Source: Mesorhizobium kowhaii (GTDB lineage Bacteria; Pseudomonadota; Alphaproteobacteria; Rhizobiales; Rhizobiaceae). From it: a stretch of DNA of 64,000 bases. This document shows positions 8,783 to 20,682 of the stretch, piece after piece. The first letter of the stretch is position 1; each line of letters begins with the position of its first letter. The DNA lies in contig NZ_MZXV01000051.1 of the NCBI RefSeq assembly GCF_003253745.1, positions 124,001 to 188,000 of the forward strand, in the 5' to 3' direction. The notes beneath the pieces are model-generated. The model was not told the origin of the DNA. It saw only the letters and a list, made by a program, of their open reading frames with translations, and did no database searches. The position numbers were made by a program, and so were the translations under genes.

Positions 8783-9538
8783 ATGTCCGATGCTCCCAAG
8801 ACCTCCGGCATGACCCGGCTGAGGAACTATTTCCTCACGGGCTTCGTCGTCTGTGCGCCGCTGGCGATCACCGCTTACATTGCCTGGTCGTTCATCGGCT
8901 GGGTCGATTCCTGGGTAAAGCCCTATATTCCGGCACGCTACAGCCCTGACAGCTACCTGCCATTTCCGGTCCCGGGGTTCGGGCTGATCGTCGCGCTGAT
9001 CCTGATCACGCTGATCGGCTTCCTGACGGCCAACATTGTCGGTCGCGCTATCGTCAATTTCGGCGAGCGCCTGCTTGGCCGCATGCCGCTGGTGCGCGGC
9101 ATCTATGGTTCGCTGAAGCAGATTTTCGAGACCGTGCTGTCGAACAAGGGCGACATGTTCCGCCAGGTCGGGCTGGTCGAATATCCGCGCAAAGGCGTCT
9201 GGTCGCTGGTTTTCGTCGCCAGCGAGAAGGAGACCGAGATCAACCAGAAGCTCGATCAGGCAGACGATCCGCTGATCGCCGTGTTCATGCCATGCACGCC
9301 GAACCCAACCACTGGCTTTCTCATGTATGTGCCGAAGTCCGACATCGTGCTGCTCGACATGACGATCGAGGACGGCGCCAAGCTGATCGTCTCCGCCGGG
9401 CTGGTGTCGCCCGAGGTCAAACAAATGGTCGTCGTGAACGGCGAGCCGATCGATGGAGTGCTTGCCAACCCGTCGGTTGCCGCCCTGGCTCAGCCGGCGC
9501 GCAGGAGCCGGACGGCTTCGTCGCGCCCGAACAAGTAA
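8783..9538 (+). CDS. DUF502 family inner-membrane protein
   Basis: A 251-residue protein with two transmembrane segments, at about 14-36 (NYFLTGFVVCAPLAITAYI) and 65-88 (GFGLIVALILITLIGFLTA). A conserved soluble domain follows, with GRMPLVRGIYGSLKQIFETV and FMPCTPNPTTGFLMYVPKSD. These blocks are diagnostic of DUF502. No biochemical function is established for the family; some members are annotated as transporters without proof. The C-terminal 25 residues are Arg/Ser/Pro-rich. Its last 49 bp overlap the 3' end of the convergent recG gene. The start MSDAPKTSGMTRLRNYF fits the usual family start. Confidence 0.9.
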   Translation: MSDAPKTSGMTRLRNYFLTGFVVCAPLAITAYIAWSFIGWVDSWVKPYIPARYSPDSYLPFPVPGFGLIVALILITLIGFLTANIVGRAIVNFGERLLGRMPLVRGIYGSLKQIFETVLSNKGDMFRQVGLVEYPRKGVWSLVFVASEKETEINQKLDQADDPLIAVFMPCTPNPTTGFLMYVPKSDIVLLDMTIEDGAKLIVSAGLVSPEVKQMVVVNGEPIDGVLANPSVAALAQPARRSRTASSRPNK

Positions 9539-11598
9539 AGCAACAGGCGCAACGCCTCGCCACGCTCGGACTGCAGCTCCGGGTCGCGTGACAGGATCAG
9601 CCTGGCGTCGTCGCGGGCAGCCTCCAAAAGGTCCGCATGCGCCTCGATACGCGCCACCTGGAAGCCAGGTGTGCCGGACTGGCGGGTGCCCAGCAATTCG
9701 CCTTCGCCGCGCAACTTCAGGTCTTCTTCGGCGATCAGGAAACCGTCCTCGGTCTCGCGCATGACCGACAGCCGGCGTTTTGCGGTCTCGCCGAGCGGGT
9801 CCTTGTAGAGCAGCACGCAGGAGGACTTGATATCGCCGCGCCCGACGCGGCCGCGCAACTGGTGTAGCTGGGCGAGGCCAAAGCGCTCGGCATGTTCGAT
9901 GACCATGACGGTGGCGTCCGGTACGTCGACGCCGACCTCGATGACCGTGGTGGCGATCAGGATGCGTGTCTCGCCCTGCTTGAAGGCGCGCATCGCCTCG
10001 TCCTTGTCGGCGCCCTTCATGCGGCCGTGGACGAGGCCGATGCGATCGCCGAAGAGCGGTTTCAGCGACGCGAAACGGTCCTCGGCCGACATCAGCTTGA
10101 TCTCTTCGGATTCCTCGACCAGCGGACAGATCCAGTAGATCTTCTGGCCGCCGGCAACGGCGTCGACCATGCGGCCGACCAATTCGTCGAGCCGCTCGAG
10201 CGGCAGCGTGACGGTGCGGATCGGTTGCCGGCCCGCCGGCTTCTCCGTCAGCTTCGACACGTCCATGTCGCCGAAGGCGGTCAGCACCAGCGTGCGCGGG
10301 ATGGGCGTGGCCGTCATCACCAGCATATCGGGCGCGTCGCCCTTGGCGGTGATGGCGAGCCGCTGGTGGACGCCGAAGCGATGCTGCTCGTCGATGACGG
10401 CGAAGACCAGGTCGTGGAAGGTGACCGTCTCCTGGAACAGCGCGTGGGTGCCGACGACGATGTCGATCTCGCCGCTCGCCAGGCCGGCCAGCGTGTCGGT
10501 GCGCTCGCGGCCTTTCTCGCGGCCTGTGAGGATAGCGATGCGCAGACCGACCTTGGCGGCAAGCGGCGCGATCGTCGCCAGATGCTGGCGCGCCAGGATT
10601 TCGGTTGGCGCCATCAGTGCTGCCTGGCCACCGGCCTCGACCGCACGCGCCATGGCCAGCAGCGCGACAACCGTCTTGCCGGAGCCGACATCACCCTGCA
10701 GGAGCCGGAGCATGCGCTCCGGATCAGCGAGGTCGGCATTGATTTCGGCGAGCGCGAATTCCTGGCTCGCGGTCAGTGAGTAGGGAAGTGCGGCGCGCAG
10801 TTTTTCCACGATGCTGCCATCACCGACCAGGGGGCGGCCGGACAGGCGGCGGATTTTTGCCCGCACCAGCGCCAGCGAGACCTGGCCCGCCAGCAGCTCG
10901 TCATAGGCGAGGCGCCGCCATGCTGCGCCGTCGATGGAGACGTCGATCGGGTCTGCCGGATTGTGGATGCGGGCGAGCGCATCGCCAAAGGCCGGAAAGG
11001 TGTGCCGGCGCATGAAGGCGCCGTCCTGCCATTCGGCAAAGACAGGCAAGCGCGCCAGCGCCTGGCCGATCGCCCGGCGCAGCACCTTGCCCGAGAGCCC
11101 GGCGGTGAGCGGATAGACCGGCTCGACCAGCGGCAGGTTTTCCGCTTCGCTGGCCGGCGCGATATGGTCGGGGTGGACCATGGTCGGGCGGCCGTTGAAC
11201 CATTCCATGCGACCCGAGACCACGACATGCTCGCCCTCGGGCATCGCCTTTTCGAGATAAGAAGCATGGGCATGGAAGAAGGTCAGTGCAATCTCGCCGG
11301 TGTCGTCATGGGCGTAGACCCGGTAGGGCACCGACCTGTTGCTGCGCGGCGGCGGCTGGTGGCGGTCGATGCGCACCTCGAGGGTGACGATTGCGCCTTC
11401 GGCGGCGAGCGCGATGCCCGGGCGGTTGCGGCGATCGATGACGGTGTGCGGCAGCACGAACAGAAGGTCGCCGGCGCGTGCGGCGCGATCACCGAGATCG
11501 GCCGCGACCACTTTCTCGATCAACGCGCCAACCTTCGGCCCGACGCCGGCCAGCGAGGTGATCGGGACGAACAACGGATCGAGGATGGAAGGACGCAT
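9490..11598 (-). CDS. recG: ATP-dependent DNA helicase RecG
   Basis: A 702-residue superfamily 2 helicase that reverses stalled replication forks and processes branched DNA. The N-terminal wedge/OB domain is followed by Walker A in LLQGDVGSGKTVVALL near residue 300. Walker B is a DEQH box (VIDEQHRFGVHQR). Motif III is MTATPIPRTL, and late motifs include TTVIEVGVDVP and QLRGRVGRG. The length is typical. The gene is divergent from sdhE (92 bp between starts), and its 3' end overlaps the DUF502 gene by 49 bp on the opposite strand. Confidence 0.97.
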   Translation of the reverse strand: MRPSILDPLFVPITSLAGVGPKVGALIEKVVAADLGDRAARAGDLLFVLPHTVIDRRNRPGIALAAEGAIVTLEVRIDRHQPPPRSNRSVPYRVYAHDDTGEIALTFFHAHASYLEKAMPEGEHVVVSGRMEWFNGRPTMVHPDHIAPASEAENLPLVEPVYPLTAGLSGKVLRRAIGQALARLPVFAEWQDGAFMRRHTFPAFGDALARIHNPADPIDVSIDGAAWRRLAYDELLAGQVSLALVRAKIRRLSGRPLVGDGSIVEKLRAALPYSLTASQEFALAEINADLADPERMLRLLQGDVGSGKTVVALLAMARAVEAGGQAALMAPTEILARQHLATIAPLAAKVGLRIAILTGREKGRERTDTLAGLASGEIDIVVGTHALFQETVTFHDLVFAVIDEQHRFGVHQRLAITAKGDAPDMLVMTATPIPRTLVLTAFGDMDVSKLTEKPAGRQPIRTVTLPLERLDELVGRMVDAVAGGQKIYWICPLVEESEEIKLMSAEDRFASLKPLFGDRIGLVHGRMKGADKDEAMRAFKQGETRILIATTVIEVGVDVPDATVMVIEHAERFGLAQLHQLRGRVGRGDIKSSCVLLYKDPLGETAKRRLSVMRETEDGFLIAEEDLKLRGEGELLGTRQSGTPGFQVARIEAHADLLEAARDDARLILSRDPELQSERGEALRLLLYLFGRDEAVRLLRAG

Positions 11599-11690
11599 GA
11601 TGTCAGCTTATGTCGCGATGGCCGCAGCGCAAGGCTGACAGCCCCTTCTATCCACGCTATATGCGCCGCAGCAAGTGAGGATGCGGCACA

Positions 11691-11978
11691 ATGACCGGGA
11701 CGACGAGATCAAGCGAGGGGCTGGACGCCCGCCGCCGCAAGCTTTTGTTTCGCTCCTGGCATCGCGGCATGCGCGAGATGGATCTCATCCTCGGCACCTT
11801 CGCCGACGCCGAGATCGGCGCCTTGACCGGCGAGGAAATCGACCAATATGAGAGGCTCCTCGACATTCCCGACACCGAATTCCTGCCCATGGTCACCGGC
11901 GAACGCCCGGTCCCAGTGGATATCGATTGTGCCGTTCTGCGAAAGATCCTGGCTTTCCGCCATTCCATGACATTCTGA
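11691..11978 (+). CDS. sdhE: Succinate dehydrogenase assembly factor SdhE (DUF339)
   Basis: A 95-residue protein of the SdhE/Sdh5 family, which helps attach FAD covalently to the flavoprotein subunit of succinate dehydrogenase. The signature appears as RRRKLLFRSWHRGMREMDLI, containing the RGMREMD form of the RGxxE motif near residues 25-31. Later EEIDQYERLLDIPDTEFLPM also matches the family. GTGAGG lies about 10 bp upstream of the ATG. The head-to-head arrangement with recG and the position just before mfd are usual in rhizobia. Confidence 0.93.
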   Translation: MTGTTRSSEGLDARRRKLLFRSWHRGMREMDLILGTFADAEIGALTGEEIDQYERLLDIPDTEFLPMVTGERPVPVDIDCAVLRKILAFRHSMTF

Positions 11979-11984
11979 ACACAA

Positions 11985-12030
11985 GCAATTCCAGGAAAAG
12001 TGCGAAGCGGTTTTCCGTCCGGAATTGCGA
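11985..12030. repeat. Dispersed rhizobial palindrome, family B
   Basis: The sequence begins GCAATTCCAGGAAAAG and ends CCGTCCGGAATTGC. Further copies lie at 15752-15798 and 20627-20675 (opposite orientation), and a short relative is near 50519. The outer arms GCAATTCC/GGAATTGC are self-complementary. It occupies the gap between sdhE and mfd, and an unspliced mfd frame runs through it, which makes apparent upstream starts of mfd misleading. Confidence 0.85.
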
Positions 12031-12049
12031 CAAACAAGACCGTGATTTC

Positions 12050-15543
<3,494 letters not shown>

Positions 15544-15547
<4 letters not shown>

Positions 15548-15627
15548 GGTGTATTGATATTCAGGTGAGGCCGGCCTGCAAACGGCGGCTTCCTGCGCTT
15601 CCGGTGCTGAATCTCAACACACCTTAA
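15544..15627. terminator. Long inverted repeat at the mfd 3' end
   Basis: The 21-nt arm at 15544-15564 matches the reverse complement of 15607-15627 at 19 of 21 positions, starting with TTAAGGTGT and ACACCTTAA as outer arms and ATTCAG/CTGAAT as inner arms. The loop is about 42 nt and GC-rich. The left arm includes the mfd stop codon. There is no U tract, so it is more likely a 3'-end stabilising or attenuating stem-loop than a classical intrinsic terminator. Confidence 0.5.
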
Positions 15628-15751
15628 CGACGCGCGTGCATTCGCCACGCGGCCAAATCCGGTCTAGAATAGGAAATCGGCTTCGTGTATTGAGCCGCGA
15701 TCCCCATATGGGGTGGATTGGCGGGCGATGGCGCTTGCTTTGTTGTTTGAC

Positions 15752-15798
15752 GCAATTCCGGACGGAAAACCGTTTCACATTTTTCCTGGAATTGCTCG
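15752..15798. repeat. Dispersed rhizobial palindrome, family B
   Basis: The sequence starts GCAATTCCGGACGG and ends CCTGGAATTGC, nearly identical to 20627-20675 and reverse-complementary to 11985-12030. It lies 22 bp before the DAHP synthase start. A separate perfect 12-bp palindrome CCCCATATGGGG lies upstream at 15702-15713. Confidence 0.85.
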
Positions 15799-15819
15799 GA
15801 AAGAGCGTTGGGTGCAGCG

Positions 15820-17193
15820 ATGACAAAATGGTCGCCGAATTCGTGGAGAACGATGCCGATCAAGCAGGTTCCGACCTATCCGGACCTTGCCGCGCTGAAG
15901 AACACGGAAGCTCAGCTCGCTACCTTTCCGCCGCTGGTTTTTGCAGGTGAGGCGCGCAAGCTGAAGAAGCAGTTGGCGGCGGTCGCTGCCGGTGATGCAT
16001 TCCTTCTCCAGGGCGGCGATTGCGCCGAAAGTTTTGCCGAACATGGCGCGGACAACATCCGCGACTTCTTCCGCGTGTTCCTGCAGATGTCGGTGGTGCT
16101 GACCTTCGCCGGCGCGCAGCCGGTGGTGAAGGTCGGCCGCGTTGCCGGCCAGTTCGCCAAGCCGCGCTCGTCCGACAACGAAACCAAGGGCGATGTGACG
16201 CTGCCCAGCTATCGCGGCGACATCATCAACGGCATCGAATTCGACGCCAAGTCGCGCATACCAGATCCTGCCCGCCAGGAGATGGCGTATCGCCAGTCGG
16301 CGGCGACGCTCAACCTTCTGCGCGCCTTCGCGCAGGGCGGCTATGCCAGCCTGGAGAATGTGCATAGCTGGATGCTCGGCTTCGTGTCTGACAGCCCGCA
16401 AGGCGAGAAGTACGGGGAACTCGCCAACCGCATCACCGAGACGATGGACTTCATGAAGGCCGTCGGCATCACCTCGGAAACCAATTACGCACTGCGCGAG
16501 ACCGATTTCTACACCAGCCACGAGGCGCTGCTGCTCGGCTATGAGGAAGCGTTGACCCGCGTCGACTCGACCTCTGGCGACTGGTACGCCACGTCGGGTC
16601 ACATGATCTGGATCGGCGACCGCACCCGCCAGCCCGACCATGCGCATGTGGAATATTGCCGGGGTATCAAGAACCCGCTCGGCCTGAAATGCGGCCCATC
16701 GCTGACGCCGGATGGATTGCTGGAACTGATCGATCTGCTCAACCCCGAAAACGAGCCGGGCCGGCTGACGCTGATTGCGCGCTTCGGCTCCGACAAGGTC
16801 GCCGACCATCTGCCGAAGCTGGTTCGCGCGGTGCAGAAGGAAGGCCGCAGCGTGGTGTGGTCGTCCGACCCGATGCACGGCAACACGATCGAGGCTGCCG
16901 GTTACAAGACGCGGCCGTTCGACCGCATCCTGAAGGAGGTGCAGACCTTCTTCGAGGTGCATCGCGCCGAAGGCACGCATCCAGGCGGCATCCATGTCGA
17001 GATGACCGGCAAGAACGTCACCGAATGCACCGGTGGCGCCCGCGCCATCACCGCCGAGGAATTGCAGGATCGCTACCACACCCATTGCGACCCACGCCTC
17101 AACGCCGACCAGGCGATCGAACTGGCCTTCCTGGTCTCGGATCTCTTGAAGAAGAGCCACCCGGTGCAGCACAAGCAGGCCGTTAACGGCTAA
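15820..17193 (+). CDS. Class II 3-deoxy-7-phosphoheptulonate (DAHP) synthase
   Basis: A 457-residue plant-like (class II) enzyme that condenses phosphoenolpyruvate and erythrose-4-phosphate in the first step of the shikimate pathway. The start MTKWSPNSWRTMPIKQVPTY is the family's normal N-terminus and begins at ATG 15820, so the upstream TTG at 15808 is not needed. Diagnostic blocks are FLLQGGDCAESF, KVGRVAGQFAKPRS, GHMIWIGDRTRQ, NPLGLKCGPS, SDPMHGNT and GGIHVEMTGKNVTECTGG. They hold the expected metal- and phosphate-binding residues. Rhizobia name this gene aroF or aroG inconsistently, so no symbol is given. A terminator follows at 17222. Confidence 0.96.
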   Translation: MTKWSPNSWRTMPIKQVPTYPDLAALKNTEAQLATFPPLVFAGEARKLKKQLAAVAAGDAFLLQGGDCAESFAEHGADNIRDFFRVFLQMSVVLTFAGAQPVVKVGRVAGQFAKPRSSDNETKGDVTLPSYRGDIINGIEFDAKSRIPDPARQEMAYRQSAATLNLLRAFAQGGYASLENVHSWMLGFVSDSPQGEKYGELANRITETMDFMKAVGITSETNYALRETDFYTSHEALLLGYEEALTRVDSTSGDWYATSGHMIWIGDRTRQPDHAHVEYCRGIKNPLGLKCGPSLTPDGLLELIDLLNPENEPGRLTLIARFGSDKVADHLPKLVRAVQKEGRSVVWSSDPMHGNTIEAAGYKTRPFDRILKEVQTFFEVHRAEGTHPGGIHVEMTGKNVTECTGGARAITAEELQDRYHTHCDPRLNADQAIELAFLVSDLLKKSHPVQHKQAVNG

Positions 17194-17221
17194 GCTTGAT
17201 TTCGGCCTGAACGTCGACAGA

Positions 17222-17254
17222 AAAAGCGCTGGAGAAATCCGGCGCTTTTCTTTT
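17222..17254 (+). terminator. Intrinsic terminator after the DAHP synthase gene
   Basis: AAAAGCGC at 17222-17229 pairs with GCGCTTTT at 17241-17248, and the T-rich tract CTTTTT follows. It is short but well formed. Confidence 0.75.
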
Positions 17255-17257
17255 TAT

Positions 17258-17512
17258 TCAGGGCCCGCGTTCCCAGCGCAGGCCAACGAGACGGGGATCG
17301 GCAAAGGCGGTTCTGGAAAACTCGATGCGCTTTTCCGGAAATTCGCAGATCGCCTGCACGCCGAACGCGCCGAGCCGGATGCGCCAGGTCTGCGGCCCCA
17401 TTGGCTTGGCCTTGGCGAAGCCGCGGCAGGTCAGCAGCGCAATGTTGGCGCCCTTTGGGTCACGCGCGGAACGGTAGCGGATCGCCTCCAATTCACATGG
17501 AAAGGGGTAGCG
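17258..17512 (-). pseudogene. Short gene remnant, possible RES-domain C-terminus
   Basis: An open stretch of about 84 codons reads RYPFPCELEAIRYRSARDPK, then GANIALLTCRGFAKAKPM and on to the stop at 17258. It has no ATG, only an internal TTG, and a TGA at 17513-17515 closes it upstream. The IRYRSARDPKGANIALL segment resembles the C-terminal part of RES-domain NAD-degrading toxins. The upstream two thirds of such a protein are absent; a cyclase gene begins immediately beyond. I read this as a truncated remnant. An uncharacterised small ORF remains possible. Confidence 0.35.
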
Positions 17513-17547
17513 TCACACAATCCGTGGCGGCGATAGACGAGGCACGC

Positions 17548-18618
17548 TCAGTCCTTCTTGTAGAGCAGCCAGCTCTTGCCGGCGCGGCCGGCCATCGTCG
17601 AGTGCTTGGTGACGCGGTTGCGACCGCTGACTTTCGAGCGATAGAGCGCCCGGTCGGCCTTGGTGTAGAGGTCCTCGGGCCCCTCGGCTTCAGATGCCAT
17701 GCAAATGCCCATCGAGACGGTGACGGTGCCGTAGTTGGTGCCGGTCTGGCTGCTGGTGAAGGGTGTCTGCTCGATCAGGGCGCGGATGCGCTCTGCAATC
17801 TCGTAGGTGGCGTCCTCGCTGGCGCCCTCGATGATCAGCGCGAACTCCTCGCCGCCGGTGCGGGCGACGAACATGTCGCCGCGAATGCTGGTCTGGAAAA
17901 TGTCGGCGATGATCTGGATGATCTTGTCGCCGACCGGATGGCCGTAGCGATCGTTGATGTCCTTGAAGCGATCGATGTCGGCAAGGATCAAGGCGTTGAA
18001 CAGGATGCCCTTGCTGCTGTTGTAAATCCTGGTGATTTCCTTGTCGAAGGCACGGCGATTCCAGATATGGGTCAACGGATCGGTGTCGGCCAGCCGCTTG
18101 TATTCCTCGAGCTTCGACTTGACGCTCTCAAGTTCGGCCGTCTTGTCGCTGAGCGTCGAGGCGACCTGCCGGCCGTGGTCGATGGTCGAATTGGTGGCAA
18201 TCGCCATGGCGTTGGCGATCTTCTGCAAAAGATCCTGAGAGAGAAGGCTGCGGTTGCTCAGCCCGCTCGATGTCTCATCGAGGATCCTGCCGTATTTCTC
18301 GATGTGGCTGCGCTCGCTCCTCAGCAGCGAAGCGACCTCCTCGAGCTCCCTGGCAATGACTTCTCTGGCATGCTCGACGATGCCGGGGCCATGGTTGTGG
18401 GCAAAAAAGGCGCGGCCGATCTGGTCCAGATCATCCTGTGTCGGCCGGTTGCTCAGCGAAACGACGGCGAGGCTGAGTTCACGATTGGTGCCGCTCAGTG
18501 CCTCGTAGAAAATCTCGTAGTTGCGCGGCAAGCCGAGCACGCCCAACTGGCGCATTGTGGCGACGACATTGGCCGCGATATCGGTGCTTCGTTCGGTCGG
18601 GACAACTGCCGGCTGCAT
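17548..18618 (-). CDS. Diguanylate cyclase (GGDEF domain)
   Basis: A protein of about 356 residues predicted to make cyclic di-GMP. The C-terminal GGDEF domain has DPLTHIWNRRAFD, LILADIDRFKDINDRYGHPVGD and the active-site loop RTGGEEF (GGEEF variant, normally active). VSMGICMA and KADRALYRSK complete the domain. No RxxD inhibitory site is evident before the loop. The N-terminal half is helical with a probable coiled-coil linker (SDKTAELESVKSKLEEYKRL) and no transmembrane segment, so it is likely cytosolic. The ATG at 18618 has GGGGAAGAG about 10 bp upstream; ATG 18669 is an alternative giving 17 more residues. Confidence 0.9.
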   Translation of the reverse strand: MQPAVVPTERSTDIAANVVATMRQLGVLGLPRNYEIFYEALSGTNRELSLAVVSLSNRPTQDDLDQIGRAFFAHNHGPGIVEHAREVIARELEEVASLLRSERSHIEKYGRILDETSSGLSNRSLLSQDLLQKIANAMAIATNSTIDHGRQVASTLSDKTAELESVKSKLEEYKRLADTDPLTHIWNRRAFDKEITRIYNSSKGILFNALILADIDRFKDINDRYGHPVGDKIIQIIADIFQTSIRGDMFVARTGGEEFALIIEGASEDATYEIAERIRALIEQTPFTSSQTGTNYGTVTVSMGICMASEAEGPEDLYTKADRALYRSKVSGRNRVTKHSTMAGRAGKSWLLYKKD

Positions 18619-19032
18619 GTTCTGATCACTCTTCCCCTCGGATTCCGCGGCAGAATTTGCGGATTCCATTTGTCGCCGACCGGGGAAGGCTACCCGATAA
18701 TCCAGAACAACTTGCGAACAGACGCGTCCCCACCTGCGACATTCGCTTACCATGACCATAAATGCGTGAGCGCTAAAGTTTCCTTAATTCGCTGAGGTTC
18801 CACAGTTTTTCTCTCTCTGAGGCTGTAGAAGCATCAATTTGCGCACCAACAATCCGGGATGAACGCCAGTTTGGTGGCTTTGAATGCGAAATTCGCGCAT
18901 CACGCTGCTAAAAATGAAACTGGATTTCGGTTTCGCCACACCAGCAAATGTCGCATTTGCTTGCGTATGGCTGCCGCAAAGCTGGAATCCTGACGACGAT
19001 GCTGTGGCAGAGTTTCTTCAAGGAGGGTCGTA
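18619..19032. other. Intergenic region between the divergent GGDEF and GFA-family genes
   Basis: About 414 bp without a credible gene, expected to carry two divergent promoters. It is visibly less GC-rich than the flanks. It holds a perfect dyad, AGCAAATG at 18943-18950 and CATTTGCT at 18954-18961 separated by TCG, 72 bp before the downstream start. Confidence 0.5.
18943..18961. promoter_or_regulatory. Perfect 8-3-8 dyad, candidate operator
   Basis: AGCAAATG and CATTTGCT are exact inverted repeats around TCG. The geometry (8-bp arms, 3-bp centre) is the same as the site upstream of topA, but the arm sequence differs. It lies upstream of the GFA-family gene. Regulatory function is inferred from symmetry and position only. 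Confidence 0.35.
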
Positions 19033-19449
19033 ATGAGTGACAGCCACCGAGGATCGTGTCTGTGCGGAGCGGTTCGCTTCAGAACGCGCGGAGCGCTGCG
19101 CGGCGTCGTCTATTGTCATTGCTCACAATGCAGGAAGCAGAGCGGACATTTCTATGCCGCGACCAATGTTGCAGACGCCGACATCGTGATCGAGGGTGGC
19201 GAAAGCATCACCTGGTACGAAGCATCTTCCTTCGCCAGGCGCGGTTTTTGCAAGGCATGCGGGTCGGTGCTGTTCTGGAAGCCGCGGGACCAGGACTACA
19301 TTTCGGTCATGGCCGGATCGTTCGACAGGCCGACGGGCCTTGAGGGCGAATGCCATATCTTCGTCGGCGACAAGGGCGACTATTATTCGATCGACGACGG
19401 GCTGCCGCAGTTTGAAAAGTCGACGCCCGTTATACCGGTCGCTGAATGA
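19033..19449 (+). CDS. GFA-family (glutathione-dependent formaldehyde-activating-like) zinc protein
   Basis: A 138-residue protein of the GFA/CENP-V fold. Zinc ligands are visible as CLCGAVRF (near residues 9-16), CHCSQCRKQSG (about 33-43) and CKACGSVLFW (about 78-87). An excellent ribosome-binding site, AAGGAGGG, lies 7 bp before the ATG. The prototype Gfa was proposed to help glutathione react with formaldehyde, but many family members have no known role, so the specific substrate is open. The gene stands alone, with dgkA 80 bp downstream. Confidence 0.88.
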   Translation: MSDSHRGSCLCGAVRFRTRGALRGVVYCHCSQCRKQSGHFYAATNVADADIVIEGGESITWYEASSFARRGFCKACGSVLFWKPRDQDYISVMAGSFDRPTGLEGECHIFVGDKGDYYSIDDGLPQFEKSTPVIPVAE

Positions 19450-19530
19450 ATTTTGGACAAGTCGCCTTATTCCATTGATCTCGCCAGCCATTGCATTATC
19501 CCGTGCCGGTGATTCGGAAAGGGGTTTTGC

Positions 19531-19890
19531 ATGCAGCGGCTGATCGACGCTTTTTTCAATTCGGTGCGGGCGTTTCGCAAGCTGGCCGTCAGCGAGAAGG
19601 CTTTCCAGCAGGAGCTGATGCTGCTCGCGCTCGCCTTGCCGCTCGGCTGGTTTGTTTCGATCTCGTGGCGCGGCTATGCCTTGCTGATCGGCGCGGTGCT
19701 GCTGCTGATCATGGTCGAAGTGCTGAACACCGGCATCGAGGCGGCCTGCGACGCCTTCAGCCGCGAGTTCAATGTCGATATCCAGCTGGCCAAGGACTGC
19801 GGTTCGCTGGCGGTGCTGATTTCGGTGATCATCGTCGCCGGCGTCTGGGGCATCGCCATTATCGAACGGATCGCCGGTCTACCGATCTAG
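19531..19890 (+). CDS. dgkA: Diacylglycerol kinase
   Basis: A 119-residue integral membrane enzyme that phosphorylates diacylglycerol to phosphatidate, recycling lipid released by envelope glycan modification. Three transmembrane helices are visible (about 33-48, 52-70 and 95-115). The catalytic block VEVLNTGIEAACDAF at about 66-80 holds the conserved Glu and Asn residues, and an early Glu sits in SEKAFQQELML. Length and arrangement match bacterial DgkA trimers. The ATG at 19531 follows a GGAAAGGGG tract. Confidence 0.94.
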   Translation: MQRLIDAFFNSVRAFRKLAVSEKAFQQELMLLALALPLGWFVSISWRGYALLIGAVLLLIMVEVLNTGIEAACDAFSREFNVDIQLAKDCGSLAVLISVIIVAGVWGIAIIERIAGLPI

Positions 19891-19930
19891 CGTACCAGCT
19901 CCTATATGACGGTTACCAAAGGAGACTGTC

Positions 19931-20518
19931 ATGTCGGACGCCGCTGATTTCCCCCTGCTTGAGCGAGCCGGCCTGCCGGACGATCTGCGCTGGCTGGCCG
20001 AAAAATACCCGCGTGAAAACTGGCAGGGCCACGCCAACATCCACGGCATCGCCAATATGTGGCTGCAGCGGCACGACATGTTCCGCGAACTCGGCGGCAT
20101 GCTGGCCAACGGCATTGGCGACTACCGCGAGGGCAGGCTGACGGCGCCCGACTTCGCGCGCTGGTTCGCGCCGCGCCTCAACCATTTTCTCGGCAATCTC
20201 GATGGTCACCACAATGTCGAGGATCATCATTATTTTCCGGTCTTCGCCAAGGCGGAGACGCGGCTGAAGCGCGGTTTCGAGATCCTCGATGCCGACCATC
20301 ACACCATCCATGAAGGACTGGAGCGCAATGCCGAGGCCGCCAACGCCTTCATCAAGACGCTTCATGAGAGCGAGGACAGACAGCGCTTCGCCGCCGACGC
20401 CTATGCCGACGAAAACAGCCGGCTGATCGACATGCTGACCCGGCATCTTGCCGACGAGGAAGATTTGATCATCCCGCTGATCCTCGATCGGGGTGATCAG
20501 GCGCTCGGTATCGACTGA
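19931..20518 (+). CDS. Hemerythrin (HHE) domain protein
   Basis: A 195-residue cytosolic protein with a four-helix hemerythrin-like fold. Candidate di-iron ligands are HxxxxE-type elements: HANIHGI and LQRHDMF early, LDGHHNVEDHHYFPVF in the middle (the HHxxED-like cluster), DADHHTIHEGLE, and TRHLADEEDLIIPLIL near the end. Related proteins sense or bind oxygen or nitric oxide or act in iron storage; the ligand here is unknown. AAAGGAG lies 7 bp before the ATG. A cluster of three palindromic repeats begins right at its stop codon. Confidence 0.88.
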   Translation: MSDAADFPLLERAGLPDDLRWLAEKYPRENWQGHANIHGIANMWLQRHDMFRELGGMLANGIGDYREGRLTAPDFARWFAPRLNHFLGNLDGHHNVEDHHYFPVFAKAETRLKRGFEILDADHHTIHEGLERNAEAANAFIKTLHESEDRQRFAADAYADENSRLIDMLTRHLADEEDLIIPLILDRGDQALGID

Positions 20519-20675
20519 TGCATGTCGCCCAAAAGTGCGTAGCGGTTTTGGGACAACGACATGCATGCAAACTAGAGCGGTTCATCGTTTCACGGAAACG
20601 CAGAACCGCTCTATCTCTTTGTTTTGACGCAATTCCGGACGGAAAACCGTTTCACACTTTTCCTGGAATTGCTCT
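20518..20675. repeat. Cluster of three palindromic intergenic repeats
   Basis: Three elements are packed end to end. 20518-20565 has outer arms ATGCATGTCG and CGACATGCAT with inner CCCAAAA/TTTTGGG. 20574-20612 is a hairpin with perfect 10-bp arms AGAGCGGTTC/GAACCGCTCT. 20627-20675 is a family B palindrome (compare 11985 and 15752). The first element has a relative at 57715-57760. None ends in a U tract. Confidence 0.85.
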
Positions 20676-20682
20676 AAAGACC

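Noticed and set aside
20574..20612. 10-bp hairpin as a rho-independent terminator
   Set aside because: No U tract follows on either strand; it fits better as one of the palindromic repeats.
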